Source of the DNA: Thalassovita mediterranea
GTDB lineage: Bacteria; Pseudomonadota; Alphaproteobacteria; Rhodobacterales; Rhodobacteraceae
Assembly: GCF_001458435.1 (NCBI RefSeq)
Contig: NZ_CYSF01000006.1
Coordinates: 666,298 to 730,297 of the forward strand
DNA length: 64,000 bases
Direction: 5' to 3'
Shown here: positions 17,777 through 26,874 of the stretch, piece by piece
Layout of the letters: each line of letters begins with the position of its first letter
Numbering within the stretch: position 1 is the stretch's first letter
Notes under the pieces: model-generated
The model's input: the letters and a program-made list of their open reading frames with translations, nothing else
Database searches by the model: none
Told to the model about the DNA's origin: nothing
Translations under genes and position numbers: made by a program

Positions 17777-19114
17777 TTAGCGGATCAATTCACCCTTCAG
17801 CGAATTGGGGCCACTTTCAACGATACGCACACGGGCAATATCGCCCACCTCAGCGCCCGCATCAGCCACGTGAACGGCATGCAGGTAGTCAGATTTGCCC
17901 ACCATCTGCCCCTCAAAGCGGCCCGCCTTTTCAAACAGCACCGACACGTCACGGCCCACCATACTGTCCTGAATGCCGCGCTGTTGCTCGGCAATCAGCG
18001 CCTGCAAACGATACAGGCGCTCGCTGGCCACGGCGTCATCTACCAGCGCACGCTCCGCCGCAGGTGTGCCCGGGCGGGTCGAATATTTGAAGCTGAACGC
18101 CTGCCCGTAATTCACCTCACGGATCAACGCCATCGTGTCCTCAAAGTCCTGATCATCCTCTTCGGGGAAGCCGACGATGAAATCACCGGAAATCAGAATG
18201 TCAGGCCGCGCGGCGCGAATACGCTCGATCAGGCGCAGGTAACTTTCGGCGGTATGGCTGCGGTTCATCCGTTTCAGGATCTTGTCGCTGCCCGACTGCA
18301 CCGGCAGGTGCAGATAAGGCATCAGCTTCTCACACTCGCCATGGGCGGCGATCAGGTCGTCGTCCATATCGTTGGGGTGGGACGTGGTGAAACGGATACG
18401 TTCCAGCCCGTCCACATCGTTGAGCGCCCAGATCAGTTGCGCCAATGACCAGGTGCCGTTTGGACCCTGACCGTGGTAGGCGTTGACGTTCTGACCCAGC
18501 AGGGTGATTTCGCGCACGCCACGTTCGACCAGATCGCGCGCCTCGGACAGGACACGCTCCACCGGACGGCTGACCTCAGCACCACGGGTATAGGGCACCA
18601 CGCAGAAGGCGCAGAATTTATCACAGCCTTCCTGCACCGTCAGAAACGCAGCAGGGGCACGGCGCGCCTTGGGGCGGCTTTTCAGCAGGGCAAATTTGTC
18701 TTCTTCCGGGAAGTCGGTGTCCAGCGCCTTTTCACCGGTGCGAGTCTTGGCCTCCATCTCGGGCAGGCGGTGATAGGCTTGCGGGCCAACCACCAGATCG
18801 ACCAGCGGCTGACGGCGCATGATCTCTTCACCCTCGGCCTGCGCAACACAGCCCGCAACGCCGATTTTCAAATCTGGCTTTTCGGCCTTCAGCCCCTTAA
18901 AGCGGCCCAGCTCGGAATAGACCTTTTCCGCCGCTTTTTCACGAATGTGGCAGGTGTTCAGCAGGATCATATCCGCATCATCAGGGCTGTCGGTTTCGAC
19001 GTATCCCTTGCCGCCCAGCGCCTCGGCCATGCGTTCACTGTCATAAACGTTCATCTGACAGCCGTAGGTCTTGATAAACAGTTTCTTGGGATCGCTGTTC
19101 TTCGCTTCACTCAT
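17777..19114 (-). CDS. miaB: tRNA-2-methylthio-N6-dimethylallyladenosine synthase
   Basis: 445-residue radical-SAM methylthiotransferase acting on i6A37 of tRNA. The N-terminal UPF0004 domain carries cluster cysteines in [28 protein letters not shown] and [14 protein letters not shown]; the radical-SAM motif CDKFCAFC lies near residue 160; a TRAM domain closes the protein (~375-440). The upstream 15 codons of the open frame are dropped because the ATG at 19114 follows AGGA at nine bases. Its location before phoH-ybeY (here separated by the envelope pair) is the usual alphaproteobacterial neighbourhood. Confidence 0.97.
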   Translation of the reverse strand: MSEAKNSDPKKLFIKTYGCQMNVYDSERMAEALGGKGYVETDSPDDADMILLNTCHIREKAAEKVYSELGRFKGLKAEKPDLKIGVAGCVAQAEGEEIMRRQPLVDLVVGPQAYHRLPEMEAKTRTGEKALDTDFPEEDKFALLKSRPKARRAPAAFLTVQEGCDKFCAFCVVPYTRGAEVSRPVERVLSEARDLVERGVREITLLGQNVNAYHGQGPNGTWSLAQLIWALNDVDGLERIRFTTSHPNDMDDDLIAAHGECEKLMPYLHLPVQSGSDKILKRMNRSHTAESYLRLIERIRAARPDILISGDFIVGFPEEDDQDFEDTMALIREVNYGQAFSFKYSTRPGTPAAERALVDDAVASERLYRLQALIAEQQRGIQDSMVGRDVSVLFEKAGRFEGQMVGKSDYLHAVHVADAGAEVGDIARVRIVESGPNSLKGELIR

Positions 19115-19245
19115 GAGCTTGTCCTGATCTGATCTTGCGCGCGCTGGGTCATGTTTCAAGGCGCTTCCCTACACCACAACGCGCACGACTTGCAATGCGC
19201 CGCGATTTCGCCGAATTTGGAGCCAAAACAGGCAGGACACGACAA

Positions 19246-20151
19246 ATGGCAGAAATAGAGCAGGATCAGGCGCAGGCGCTGCGACAGTACGACAGCCTAG
19301 CCGCATTTGTAAAATCCGGCACTGCGGCCCTCAGCAAAGGGCCAATTGCGATGATCTTTGCCGAAGATGAGGCAGAAATCGACACGACCCTGCGACACCA
19401 TCTGAACACGGGCTTTCAAAGCGTTCTGGTTTTTATGCCGATCGAGTTCAAACTGGCCGACGATGTCGCCGCGGCAGTGCATCGCATCACCTACGACACG
19501 ATGGCCCAAGACGCGGTTCAAACGGCGGTCAATGCTGTGAATGATATCGCCACAGGGCAATGGTTGTTTTATTGTTATAACGCTGAATATCTATTCTATC
19601 CGTTCTGCGAAACGCGCACGGTTGGTGAAATGCTGGCTTTCCACACCGAAGAACGCCGATTTTCTATGCTGACCTATGTGGTCGATCTTTACGCGGAAAA
19701 TCTGGAACGCCACCCGAACGCAGTATCGCTCGACAGCGCGCATCTGGATAAATCCGGCTATTATGCCCTCGCCCGCCCCGATCCAGACAATCACAACTAC
19801 CCCAAGGAACGGCAACTTGATTTCTTTGGCGGCCTGCGCTGGCGCTATGAAGAACATATTCCCGCCAAACGGCGCAAAATCGATCGCATAGCGCTGTTCC
19901 GCGCCAAAGACGGCCTGCGCCTGCGCGAGGATCACACCTTCAATGACGAAGAATACAACACCTACGCCTGCCCCTGGCACCATAACCTGACTGCATCATT
20001 GTGTTCGTTCCGCACCGCCAAGGCGCTGAAACGCAATCCCGGTTCGACCTTTGAAATCGACACCTTCCGCTGGCACAACTCTGCCCCGTTTGAATGGCAT
20101 TCTCGTCAGCTGTTGGATTTGGGACTGATGGAACCCGGTCAATGGTTCTGA
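19246..20151 (+). CDS. Conserved protein resembling a degenerate GT-A glycosyltransferase
   Basis: 301 residues from the ATG at 19246 (AGGA nine bases upstream); the open frame starts earlier but overlaps the miaB promoter. IAMIFAEDEAEIDTTLRHHL has the form of the first strand and helix of family 2-like glycosyltransferases, and GQWLFYCYNAEYLFYPF lies where those enzymes have the DxD(E) nucleotide-sugar motif; here it is N-A-E. C-terminally HNLTASLCSFRTAKAL and a Trp/His-rich tail follow. No membrane segment is seen. The assignment is weak; it may be a non-catalytic or non-standard relative. It converges on fabB. Confidence 0.5.
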   Translation: MAEIEQDQAQALRQYDSLAAFVKSGTAALSKGPIAMIFAEDEAEIDTTLRHHLNTGFQSVLVFMPIEFKLADDVAAAVHRITYDTMAQDAVQTAVNAVNDIATGQWLFYCYNAEYLFYPFCETRTVGEMLAFHTEERRFSMLTYVVDLYAENLERHPNAVSLDSAHLDKSGYYALARPDPDNHNYPKERQLDFFGGLRWRYEEHIPAKRRKIDRIALFRAKDGLRLREDHTFNDEEYNTYACPWHHNLTASLCSFRTAKALKRNPGSTFEIDTFRWHNSAPFEWHSRQLLDLGLMEPGQWF

Positions 20152-20173
20152 CACCTTCGGAACCAACAAAGAA

Positions 20174-20203
20174 AAAGAGCGCCCCTCGGGCGCTCTTTCT
20201 TGT
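20174..20203. terminator. Bidirectional terminator between convergent genes
   Basis: Perfect 11-base-pair stem AAAGAGCGCCC-CTC-GGGCGCTCTTT, with CTTGTTT on the plus side and an A-rich left flank for the minus side. It ends both the gene at 19246 and fabB. Confidence 0.92.
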
Positions 20204-20222
20204 TTCGCAGCAGTGGTAATGA

Positions 20223-21452
20223 TCAGCCGCGATATTTCGACAGCAGCATCGACCCGTTTGTACCACCAAAGCCGAAGCTGTTGGTCATCAACGTATCCAG
20301 ACCTGCGTTTTCCACCAGCGAAGTGGCAATCTCAGCAGGGTTCAGCGCCGGATCAAGGGTTTCAACGTTGATCGACGGGATGATGAAATCATGTTCCAGC
20401 GCCAGCAGGCAGTAGACCGCCTCTTGTGCGCCAGTGGCGCCCTGGCTGTGGCCTGTCATCGACTTGGTCGAGGAGATCACCGGTGTGTTGCCTTCGCCAA
20501 AGACGCGGCGCACGGCCTCTACCTCACCCACATCACCCACGGGGGTCGAGGTGCCATGCGCGTTGATGTAGCCAACCTTGCGGCCCTCTTCCAGCGTCGA
20601 CAGCGCCACGCGCATCGCACGCTCACCGCCCTCACCCGAGGGGGCCACCATGTCCGCACCGTCAGAGGTCGCACCGTAACCAGTCACTTCGGCGTAGATC
20701 TTGGCGCCACGGGCTTTGGCGTGCTCCAGCTCTTCCAGAACCAGAATACCGCCGCCGCCGCCGATGACGAAACCGTCGCGGTTGGCATCAAACGCACGCG
20801 ACGCTTTTTCCGGCGTGTCGTTATATTTCGACGACATCGCGCCCATCGCGTCAAACAGGCAGCTCAGCGTCCAGTCCAGCTCTTCGCCGCCGCCCGCAAA
20901 CATCACGTCCTGCTTGCCCATCATGATCTGCTCTGCCGCGTTGCCGATGCAGTGCAGCGAGGTCGAACAGGCCGAGGTGATCGAGTAGTTGATGCCCTTG
21001 ATCTGGAACGCGGTTGCCAGGTTTGCCGACACGGTCGAACACATGGTCTTGGGCACGGCAAACGGGCCAATCCGCTTGGTCGCGCCGGATTTCAGCACGG
21101 TCTGGTGCGCCGCCAGCATCGCGCTGGTCGACGGCCCGCCAGAGCCCGCAACCAAACCGGTGCGCGGGTTGATGATGTCGCTTTCTTCCAGACCGGAATC
21201 GGCAATCGCCTGCTGCATGGCGATATAGGCATAGGCCGCACCCGGCCCCATGAAGCGTAGGGTCCGTTTGTCAACGTGATCGGCAACATTCAGTTTGATG
21301 TCACCAGCAATCTGACTGCGGAACCCGTGTTCCTTCATCGCCTCATTGGCGGTGATGCCGGACTTACCAGCTTTGAGCGAGGCCAGAACCTCTTCGGCAT
21401 TGTTCCCGATGGACGAAACCACGCCCAGACCAGTGACGACGACACGGCGCAT
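20223..21452 (-). CDS. fabB: Beta-ketoacyl-ACP synthase I
   Basis: 409-residue condensing enzyme. The active-site Cys162 lies in [12 protein letters not shown], and the two histidines in [11 protein letters not shown] and [10 protein letters not shown] complete the Cys-His-His triad; SFGFGGTN closes the family pattern. The sequence is FabB-like rather than FabF-like, in agreement with fabA nearby: together they make unsaturated fatty acids anaerobically. In most relatives fabA and fabB are adjacent; here a nuclease gene on the other strand and a small membrane-protein gene lie between them, so fabB needs its own promoter. Confidence 0.95.
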   Translation of the reverse strand: MRRVVVTGLGVVSSIGNNAEEVLASLKAGKSGITANEAMKEHGFRSQIAGDIKLNVADHVDKRTLRFMGPGAAYAYIAMQQAIADSGLEESDIINPRTGLVAGSGGPSTSAMLAAHQTVLKSGATKRIGPFAVPKTMCSTVSANLATAFQIKGINYSITSACSTSLHCIGNAAEQIMMGKQDVMFAGGGEELDWTLSCLFDAMGAMSSKYNDTPEKASRAFDANRDGFVIGGGGGILVLEELEHAKARGAKIYAEVTGYGATSDGADMVAPSGEGGERAMRVALSTLEEGRKVGYINAHGTSTPVGDVGEVEAVRRVFGEGNTPVISSTKSMTGHSQGATGAQEAVYCLLALEHDFIIPSINVETLDPALNPAEIATSLVENAGLDTLMTNSFGFGGTNGSMLLSKYRG

Positions 21453-21643
21453 ACGTGCACTCCCTTATTAGCTTAAGCCTTAGTAGGACATTGCGGTGGG
21501 AAGGTGCAAGGTGGGTTGGGGGATTGGGGCGAAACAGCGCGACCCATCCGTTGATTGCCTGCCTTCGGGCGCGCCATTGACAGAGACGTCAATGAAAATG
21601 CAATCTGGGGGCGCATTTTTGAAAAGTTTTCATCCGTCGAGTT

Positions 21644-22249
21644 ATGGAAACCTTATTTTTTGTACTGATGGTCACGGTGCTTCTTGCGGTTCGCCTTGGA
21701 CGCATACGCCCACGCTCCACCCGACGCACCACACCTATCAAGGAAGAGCCCTACCGCTCAGCCCGTCGGGGCAGACCCGTCCAACCGAAACCCTTTGATG
21801 CCGAAACAGCCCATCCCGCGCCGACACCGAAAGTTTTGCGCGGACCCGCATATGTTGTGGATGGCGACACCATCAAAATACAGAAAACACAGATACGGCT
21901 TTTTGGTATCGACGCGCCCGAAATGAACCATCCCTATGGGAAGAAAGCCAAATGGGCGATGGTCAAGCTATGCAAGGGACAGGTCATCTCTGCCGAGGTG
22001 ACAGACACCGATGACCATGGCCGTACGGTTGCGAAATGCGCCCTGCCTGATGGGCGCGATCTGTCAGCGGAACTGGTCAAGCTGGGGCTGGCGATTGACT
22101 GGCCAAAATTTTCCGGTGGGATTTATAGGCATCTGGAACCTGACGGTGTGCGCAAAAAGTTATGGCTGGCCGACGCCCGTCAAAAGGGGCGCATGCACGT
22201 CTGGGAAAGATACGACGCGCAACAGGCCGCCAAGAGGAAGCAGGCGTAA
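21644..22249 (+). CDS. Membrane-anchored thermonuclease-family protein
   Basis: 201 residues. An N-terminal hydrophobic segment (residues 1-17) serves as a signal anchor, then a Pro/Arg-rich linker, then a staphylococcal nuclease-like domain (~63-195): YVVDGDTIKIQKTQIRLFGIDAPE carries the metal-binding Asp and catalytic Arg, and VTDTDDHGRTVAKC the second Arg. It is therefore likely an active extracytoplasmic nuclease. It stands alone on the plus strand between fabB and a small minus-strand gene whose stop is 5 bases away. It looks like a later insertion in a fabA-fabB unit. Confidence 0.85.
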   Translation: METLFFVLMVTVLLAVRLGRIRPRSTRRTTPIKEEPYRSARRGRPVQPKPFDAETAHPAPTPKVLRGPAYVVDGDTIKIQKTQIRLFGIDAPEMNHPYGKKAKWAMVKLCKGQVISAEVTDTDDHGRTVAKCALPDGRDLSAELVKLGLAIDWPKFSGGIYRHLEPDGVRKKLWLADARQKGRMHVWERYDAQQAAKRKQA

Positions 22250-22254
22250 CCAAT

Positions 22255-22605
22255 TCACCCACACCGCGCGCCCAACGCCACCCACAGCCCCAGCGGCACC
22301 AATAGCGTAACAATCATCAACGTGGTCGACACCTTGTCGTGGGGTACCCTGTCGACGCCGACCATTGCCTTGAACACTTTCACAAGGCTGAGGCGGTGTT
22401 TGCGTTTTAGGTAGATCAGCACGCTCAACGCCCCCAGCACGAACAACAGCGACGGCAGCGGGAAGGCCGCGTCGACGCAGGCGGCCAGTTCTTGCGCCGC
22501 AAGTTCCTTAGCAGAGGCTGCCATTGTGGAGGCCTCAGTGACAACAGCCTCAGGCGTCGTTGCCTCAACCGCAATTGCTTGAGACATGATTTTCTCGGTG
22601 GTCAT
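22255..22605 (-). CDS. Small hypothetical membrane protein
   Basis: 116 residues. An Ala/Glu/Thr-rich N-terminal third is followed by two hydrophobic segments, FPLPSLLFVLGALSVLIYL (~48-66) and LMIVTLLVPLGLWVALGA (~95-112), separated by a basic loop (KRKHRLSLVK). The ATG at 22605 has AGGAG seven bases upstream, which supports a real gene. I do not recognise a family. It lies between fabA and fabB on their strand. Confidence 0.6.
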   Translation of the reverse strand: MTTEKIMSQAIAVEATTPEAVVTEASTMAASAKELAAQELAACVDAAFPLPSLLFVLGALSVLIYLKRKHRLSLVKVFKAMVGVDRVPHDKVSTTLMIVTLLVPLGLWVALGARCG

Positions 22606-22640
22606 ACGCGCACTCCTGAACGATGGGGCCAGATACGAGA

Positions 22641-22664
22641 AGACCGGCCACGATGGGCCGGCCT
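22641..22664 (-). terminator. Possible terminator or attenuator after fabA
   Basis: AG-CCGGCC/GGCCGG-CT stem, eight pairs with one mismatch, 24 bases after the fabA stop. The minus-strand tail TCTTCTCG is poor in T, so termination may be partial. Confidence 0.45.
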
Positions 22665-22688
22665 ATGGTCTGTCGACGAAAGGAGCGA

Positions 22689-23198
22689 TCAGCTCTCGGA
22701 CAGCGCCACTTTCATGTCTTTCACCTGATAGATCACTTCGCCGTCCGCTTCGACGATACCGTCTGCAACGCCCATGGTCAGGCGGCGGGTTTGGATCGCT
22801 TTGGTGAAGTCAATTTTGTAGGTCAGCATCTTGCGGTCAGGGCGGACCATGCCGGTCAATTTGACTTCGCCCACGCCCAGCGCATAGCCGCGACCCTGCC
22901 AACCACGCCAGCCGAGGTTGAAGCCAGTCAGCTGCCACAAACCGTCCAGACCCAGACAGCCGGGCATGATCGGGTTGCCGGGGAAGTGGCAGTCAAAGAA
23001 CCACAGGTCCGGGGTGATGTCGAATTCTGCCAGAACGTGACCTTTGCCGTGCGCGCCACCATCGCCCGAGATTTCGGTGATCCGGTCCATCATCAGCATC
23101 GGCGGGGCCGGCAGCTGGGCGTTGCCGGGGCCAAACAGCTCGCCACGGGCGCATTTCAGGAGGTCGTCTTTGTCAAAGCTGCTCGGGTATTGTGCCAT
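22689..23198 (-). CDS. fabA: 3-hydroxydecanoyl-ACP dehydratase/isomerase
   Basis: 169 residues, the normal length. The catalytic His and Asp lie in [28 protein letters not shown], a nearly complete match to the E. coli active site. It dehydrates 3-hydroxyacyl-ACP and isomerises the trans-2 to the cis-3 decenoyl product used by FabB for unsaturated fatty acids. Divergent from irr across 245 bases, a pairing common in Rhodobacteraceae. Confidence 0.96.
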   Translation of the reverse strand: MAQYPSSFDKDDLLKCARGELFGPGNAQLPAPPMLMMDRITEISGDGGAHGKGHVLAEFDITPDLWFFDCHFPGNPIMPGCLGLDGLWQLTGFNLGWRGWQGRGYALGVGEVKLTGMVRPDRKMLTYKIDFTKAIQTRRLTMGVADGIVEADGEVIYQVKDMKVALSES

Positions 23199-23384
23199 GG
23201 GCGTGCCCTTCTGGGATATCTGTCAGTTAGCGTTCTGCCCCGTCTAGCACCCCCGCACTATAGCGTGCAAGCCTTGCCCTGTTGACGCCGACATGCTGCG
23301 ATGCCGCATAGAAAAACACCCCCGATCACGTGGACAGTGCGTCGATCCGCCCGCCCGTCAGCTGCAGTTGAGAACTGTTTTCAT

Positions 23385-23414
23385 TTGAACTTACCCCGTC
23401 CAAACCGCTATAAA
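23385..23414 (+). promoter_or_regulatory. Candidate sigma-70-type promoter for irr
   Basis: TTGAAC, 18-base spacer, TATAAA, 29 bases before the ATG, with the AGGA ribosome site in between. A short palindrome CAGTT-GAG-AACTG (23365-23377) sits just upstream of the -35 box and could be an operator. Confidence 0.6.
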
Positions 23415-23443
23415 GCAGCAGTTAGTGACAGGATAACGACTCG

Positions 23444-23869
23444 ATGACAGTTTCGCCCGAGGCAACCCAGCGGGGTTCGCAATGGCTGGCAGGTGCCGGT
23501 CTGCGTCCCACACGGCAGCGTCTTTCCCTCGCCAGTTTGCTGGTCGGGGACGGTCAGGATCGCCATGTTACCGCCGAAAGCCTGTTTGCCGCCGTGCGTG
23601 AAAACGGCGAAAGCGTGTCCCTTGCCACCGTCTACAACACCCTGCGGGCCTTCTGCGATGCGGGTTTGATGCAAGAGGTGACTGTTGATGGCTCCAAAAG
23701 CTATTTCGACACCAACACCCACGATCACCCGCATTTCTTCTGGGAAGAGGACGGAATGCTGACAGATGCACCCGCCGATCAGCTTAAGATCGTGCAACTG
23801 CCCGACGCTCCTGAAGGGGCAGAAATCAGTGCAGTGGATGTGGTAATCAAGCTGCGCCGCAAGGCCTGA
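23444..23869 (+). CDS. irr: Iron response regulator Irr (Fur superfamily)
   Basis: 141 residues. Fur-type winged helix at residues ~15-85 (GLRPTRQRLSLASLL, HVTAESLFAAV, VSLATVYNTLRAFCDAGLMQEV), then the dimerisation domain. The His-rich NTHDHPHFFWEE is the Irr haem/metal region; the Bradyrhizobium N-terminal haem motif GCPWHD is absent, as in other Rhodobacteraceae. Irr represses or activates iron-dependent genes according to haem level. The adjacent fabA promoter may be among its targets only by proximity. The ATG follows AGGATAACG. Confidence 0.92.
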   Translation: MTVSPEATQRGSQWLAGAGLRPTRQRLSLASLLVGDGQDRHVTAESLFAAVRENGESVSLATVYNTLRAFCDAGLMQEVTVDGSKSYFDTNTHDHPHFFWEEDGMLTDAPADQLKIVQLPDAPEGAEISAVDVVIKLRRKA

Positions 23870-23943
23870 TCGCACCGCATAATTCAATCATCGCAACCGA
23901 CCGGACGCCTACGTATGGTCGCAGCTGCGCCGTAATGGTGCCG

Positions 23944-24921
23944 TTAGATGCGTTTCAAACGGCGCAACGCCCCCCGCCGCGTTAGCACGCCCCCGACATA
24001 AACCCGCCGACCGGAAGGCCGCGTCGCCAACGCGCGAAGCGCGCCCAGAATGCGATCACGGCTGATCCGCAACGCAACAGCACGATCCGGGTTCGGATGG
24101 TCGACACTGCGCCCCAATGTGGGGTTGGTGTTCACCTCATAGGCCTGCGGCCGGCCATCGACCACACCAAAATCCAGACGCCCATAGTCAACGTTGAGAC
24201 AGGCAAAAACCTCTTTCACCCATGTCTCATAGGGATACTCATCCATTTGGCGCCGTTCCTGCGCGTATTGTTCCGGCGTCGCCAAGTTTGCCTCTCCAAA
24301 CTTGGCCACCCAATTGCGTTCGTTGACGATATTTGATGGCACCACAGCGCCATCCACGAAAAACGCCGACTGTTTCTGGAAAAAGCCCGTTTCAGGATGA
24401 GGTTGCGCCGCATACTCGATAAACACCAGATCATGCAGCGGGTAGCCCTGTGACAAGGCATCCTGCAAAGCAGCGTCGCACGCATCCTGCGACTGCAACA
24501 GGTCGCTTAGGACACCACGGTGTCCGGTCACCGTGCGCAGGAATACGGGAAACCGCTGCGGCTTCTCACCCGCACGCGGGCTGTAGCAGGTAAAATCGCT
24601 GAGCCCCGCCTGATACAGCCGCCGGATCGTATCATCACGGCACAGCGCCAGCGCCGGATCGTTCATCACCTTGGCGCCAGCGGCAGCCAATTTGCGATAG
24701 ACCGACGCGGCGGCTGTCAGTTCGGTAGAAGACAGCCGATCGAAGTCAGAGAAGATGTAGCTGGCAGGGGCAAGATATGATGCGCGAAACAACGCCTCAT
24801 AGGAAAGCCGTTTGAACGTCACATTCTGGCGGCGCAACTGCTGCAATGGCAGCTTTACGGTGTAGCGGTGATCATAGGTGCATACAAAATACAACTTAGC
24901 GCGCGATGGGTTGATTGGCAT
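23944..24921 (-). CDS. ATP-grasp-like ligase next to a small peptide gene
   Basis: 325 residues with an ATP-grasp-like layout: an N-terminal Rossmann-like part, a central strand RFPVFLRTVTGHRGVLSDLL, and the metal/ATP motif around Asp250, Glu262, Asn264 and Asn266 (YGRLDFGVVDGRPQAYEVN then TNPTLG). ATP-grasp enzymes form amide or ester bonds via acyl phosphates. Its length equals that of graspetide (microviridin-type) ligases, but I cannot assign it to that subfamily by eye. It starts 62 bases from the oppositely oriented 61-residue peptide gene and HEXXH gene. The C-terminal ~40 residues are strongly basic. Confidence 0.7.
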   Translation of the reverse strand: MPINPSRAKLYFVCTYDHRYTVKLPLQQLRRQNVTFKRLSYEALFRASYLAPASYIFSDFDRLSSTELTAAASVYRKLAAAGAKVMNDPALALCRDDTIRRLYQAGLSDFTCYSPRAGEKPQRFPVFLRTVTGHRGVLSDLLQSQDACDAALQDALSQGYPLHDLVFIEYAAQPHPETGFFQKQSAFFVDGAVVPSNIVNERNWVAKFGEANLATPEQYAQERRQMDEYPYETWVKEVFACLNVDYGRLDFGVVDGRPQAYEVNTNPTLGRSVDHPNPDRAVALRISRDRILGALRALATRPSGRRVYVGGVLTRRGALRRLKRI

Positions 24922-24983
24922 CCTGACCTGACCTACGATCCCTTAAAAACAATACTATCACATCAATAACAGGGAACGATCCA

Positions 24984-25169
24984 ATGCAAGACACTACCAC
25001 CAAAATCAATCTCGATCTGGGCAAGATGCTGGGCTACCGCGTGGTTGCCAAACAGGCCGAATTTGAAGGCAACGCCGACCTGTCCAGCGCCGATCTGGGT
25101 GTATTGGGCGCAAAGGTGGGTGACAAAATCGGCCTGAAACCCGGCCGTAAACCGACAGCAGCGTCCTAA
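24984..25169 (+). CDS. 61-residue peptide, candidate modification substrate
   Basis: Small ORF with an AGGGA ribosome site eight bases before the ATG. The peptide has a hydrophobic/charged N-terminal half (INLDLGKMLGYRVVAKQAEF) and a Gly/Lys/Pro-rich C-terminal part with a stepped pattern (LGAKVGDKIGLKPGRKP). There is no signal peptide. Short length, leader-like first half, a repetitive Gly-Lys core and the position 34 bases before an HEXXH-motif protein and opposite an ATP-grasp gene all suit a precursor of a ribosomally made, modified peptide. That role is inference; it could also be a small regulator. Confidence 0.6.
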   Translation: MQDTTTKINLDLGKMLGYRVVAKQAEFEGNADLSSADLGVLGAKVGDKIGLKPGRKPTAAS

Positions 25170-25203
25170 TCCTGCGGGTCTGGACATCCTAAAAGACGAC
25201 TGA

Positions 25204-26172
25204 ATGTTTTCTTACGCATTTGCACCGAATGCTCAGCGGGCGCGTGATCTTGATCGCGTCCGCCACAGCGATTTGACGCATAGCCTCAAACATATTACCG
25301 ATAGCTGTCACAGCGCCCTGCCGGCGGTCACGGCTGCACTGGCACCAGTTTTGGAACGCCTCGGCAACAATGGCCGTCTGGCGACAGAGGCTTTCGGCGA
25401 ATACTACACCCTGACCGAAGCACTGCTGGCAGGTGACCACGCTGCCGCCATCCAATCCGCCCAGCGCCTGTCACGGGCAGAGGCCCGTAGTGACGATCTG
25501 ATCATTCGCTATCGTGGTGCCGCAGACAATGTGACGTTGGACCACGCGCTGGACCGCCGCCTTGGCGAAGATTCGGAATTCGCGCCCTTGCCGCAGGAGG
25601 AGGCGCCTGATTTCCCAGAATTGCTGCACGCGGGATTTGATCTGCTGCGCGACGGCTTCGAGGAGCTGTATCACGAAACGCGCACCATTGTGCATCAGGT
25701 GGTTTTGGCGCAGGCGCCCGAGGGATCGAAACTGGAATTTGACGGCGCGTCCCATTTTCAGTTCTGGGGACTGCTGTTCCTGAACCCTAGGCATCACAAA
25801 ACCCGACTGGCGGTCGCAGAAGTACTGGCGCATGAGGCAGGGCACAGCCTGTTGTTTGGCCTGATGCGCGATGAGCCTTTGGTGAAAAACCCCGAAAGCG
25901 AGCGCTACTCGTCCCCCCTGCGCATCGATCCCCGCCCAATGGAAGGCATCTACCACGCCACCTTTGTCTCGGCGCGAATGGCACTGGCGATGGAAACCCT
26001 CGCCAACAGTGGTGCATTGACCGCTGCGGAACGCGCGGAGGCACAACAGGCGGCGGAAAAAGACCGTGAAAACTTTGCCAAGGGGATCAGCACCGTCCAT
26101 GAACATGGCGACATGACCGACAGCGGCAAGCAGATCATGGACAACGCAGAGGCCTGGATTAACCAAGGCTGA
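25204..26172 (+). CDS. HEXXH-motif putative peptide-modification protein
   Basis: 322 residues. The metal motif HEAGH is at 210-214 within AVAEVLAHEAGHSLLFGL, and a second conserved block, SERYSSPLRIDPRPMEGIYH, follows; together they match the HEXXH-domain family known from peptide-modification (RiPP) clusters rather than secreted peptidases. No signal peptide or membrane helix is present, so it acts in the cytoplasm. It lies directly after the small peptide gene and is probably co-transcribed. Whether it hydrolyses or oxidises its substrate cannot be told. A weak ribosome site precedes the ATG. Confidence 0.75.
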   Translation: MFSYAFAPNAQRARDLDRVRHSDLTHSLKHITDSCHSALPAVTAALAPVLERLGNNGRLATEAFGEYYTLTEALLAGDHAAAIQSAQRLSRAEARSDDLIIRYRGAADNVTLDHALDRRLGEDSEFAPLPQEEAPDFPELLHAGFDLLRDGFEELYHETRTIVHQVVLAQAPEGSKLEFDGASHFQFWGLLFLNPRHHKTRLAVAEVLAHEAGHSLLFGLMRDEPLVKNPESERYSSPLRIDPRPMEGIYHATFVSARMALAMETLANSGALTAAERAEAQQAAEKDRENFAKGISTVHEHGDMTDSGKQIMDNAEAWINQG

Positions 26173-26174
26173 CC

Positions 26175-26209
26175 CAAAAAACGCAAAAGGCGGGCCGAAG
26201 AGCCCGCCT
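26175..26209 (-). terminator. Terminator of the FKBP gene
   Basis: AGGCGGGC/GCCCGCCT, eight pairs, six-base loop; on the minus strand it is followed by TTTGCGTTTTTT. It separates the convergent HEXXH gene and FKBP gene. Confidence 0.85.
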
Positions 26210-26232
26210 GTGGTGTGTCGCATGAAACGCGC

Positions 26233-26661
26233 TTAGCCGATCGACACCAGTTCGATCGCAAAGGTCAGATCCTTGCCCGCCAGCGGATGGTTGGCGTCCA
26301 GCGTGATCTCTTCGTCAGTCACCTCAACGATGGTCACTGGCAGCACCTGGCCTTCGGGTGTCTGCATCTGCAGCTGCAGGCCAACCTCTGCCGGAATGTC
26401 GGCGGGGAAGTCTGCGCGTGGCAGTGCCTGACGGGCACCGGGCTGAATCGGGCCGTAGGCCTCTGCGGCGGGCACTTCGACGGTTTTCTTGTCGCCAATG
26501 CTCATCCCCGGCAGTGCTTTATCAAGGCCCGGAATGATCTGGCCGCTGCCCACCTCAAAGGACAGCGGATCGCGCCCCTCAGAACTGTCGAAAACCGAAC
26601 CGTCTGTCAGCGTGCCGGTGTAGTGAATGCCAACGGTGTCGCCCGTTTTTACCTGGGTCAT
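26233..26661 (-). CDS. SlyD-like FKBP-type peptidyl-prolyl isomerase
   Basis: 142 residues. The FKBP half-domain VKTGDTVGIHYTGTLTDGSVFDSS is followed by the insert-in-flap segment PLSFEVGSGQIIPGLDKALPGM and a C-terminal region typical of SlyD/SlpA (LDANHPLAGKDLTFAIELV). It lacks the His-rich tail of E. coli SlyD, so nickel handling is unlikely. The ATG at 26661, six bases after AGGA, is preferred to upstream starts. Cytoplasmic folding catalyst. Confidence 0.92.
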   Translation of the reverse strand: MTQVKTGDTVGIHYTGTLTDGSVFDSSEGRDPLSFEVGSGQIIPGLDKALPGMSIGDKKTVEVPAAEAYGPIQPGARQALPRADFPADIPAEVGLQLQMQTPEGQVLPVTIVEVTDEEITLDANHPLAGKDLTFAIELVSIG

Positions 26662-26810
26662 GTGTGATCCTGTCATGTCTGGAAATTGAAACTCCTTGGG
26701 CGTCCGACTGTTTTCTCCGCTCTGGCGCCCAAGCCTTGCGTGCAGCCTAACAGGCGACATCCTCCGGCGCAAACCCCGACACTTGGCATTACTGCACAGC
26801 CTCACTAGCG

Positions 26811-26825
26811 AAAATACCGTATTTT
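26811..26825 (+). promoter_or_regulatory. 15-base perfect palindrome upstream of the catabolic operon
   Basis: AAAATAC-C-GTATTTT, 7+1+7, 49 bases before the ATG of the dehalogenase gene. Its place in the promoter region and high symmetry suggest an operator for a dimeric regulator that is not encoded nearby. Confidence 0.5.
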
Positions 26826-26874
26826 CTTACCCTGATAGAAGTGCCACGCTGTACCAAGCCGAGGGGAGGATGAA

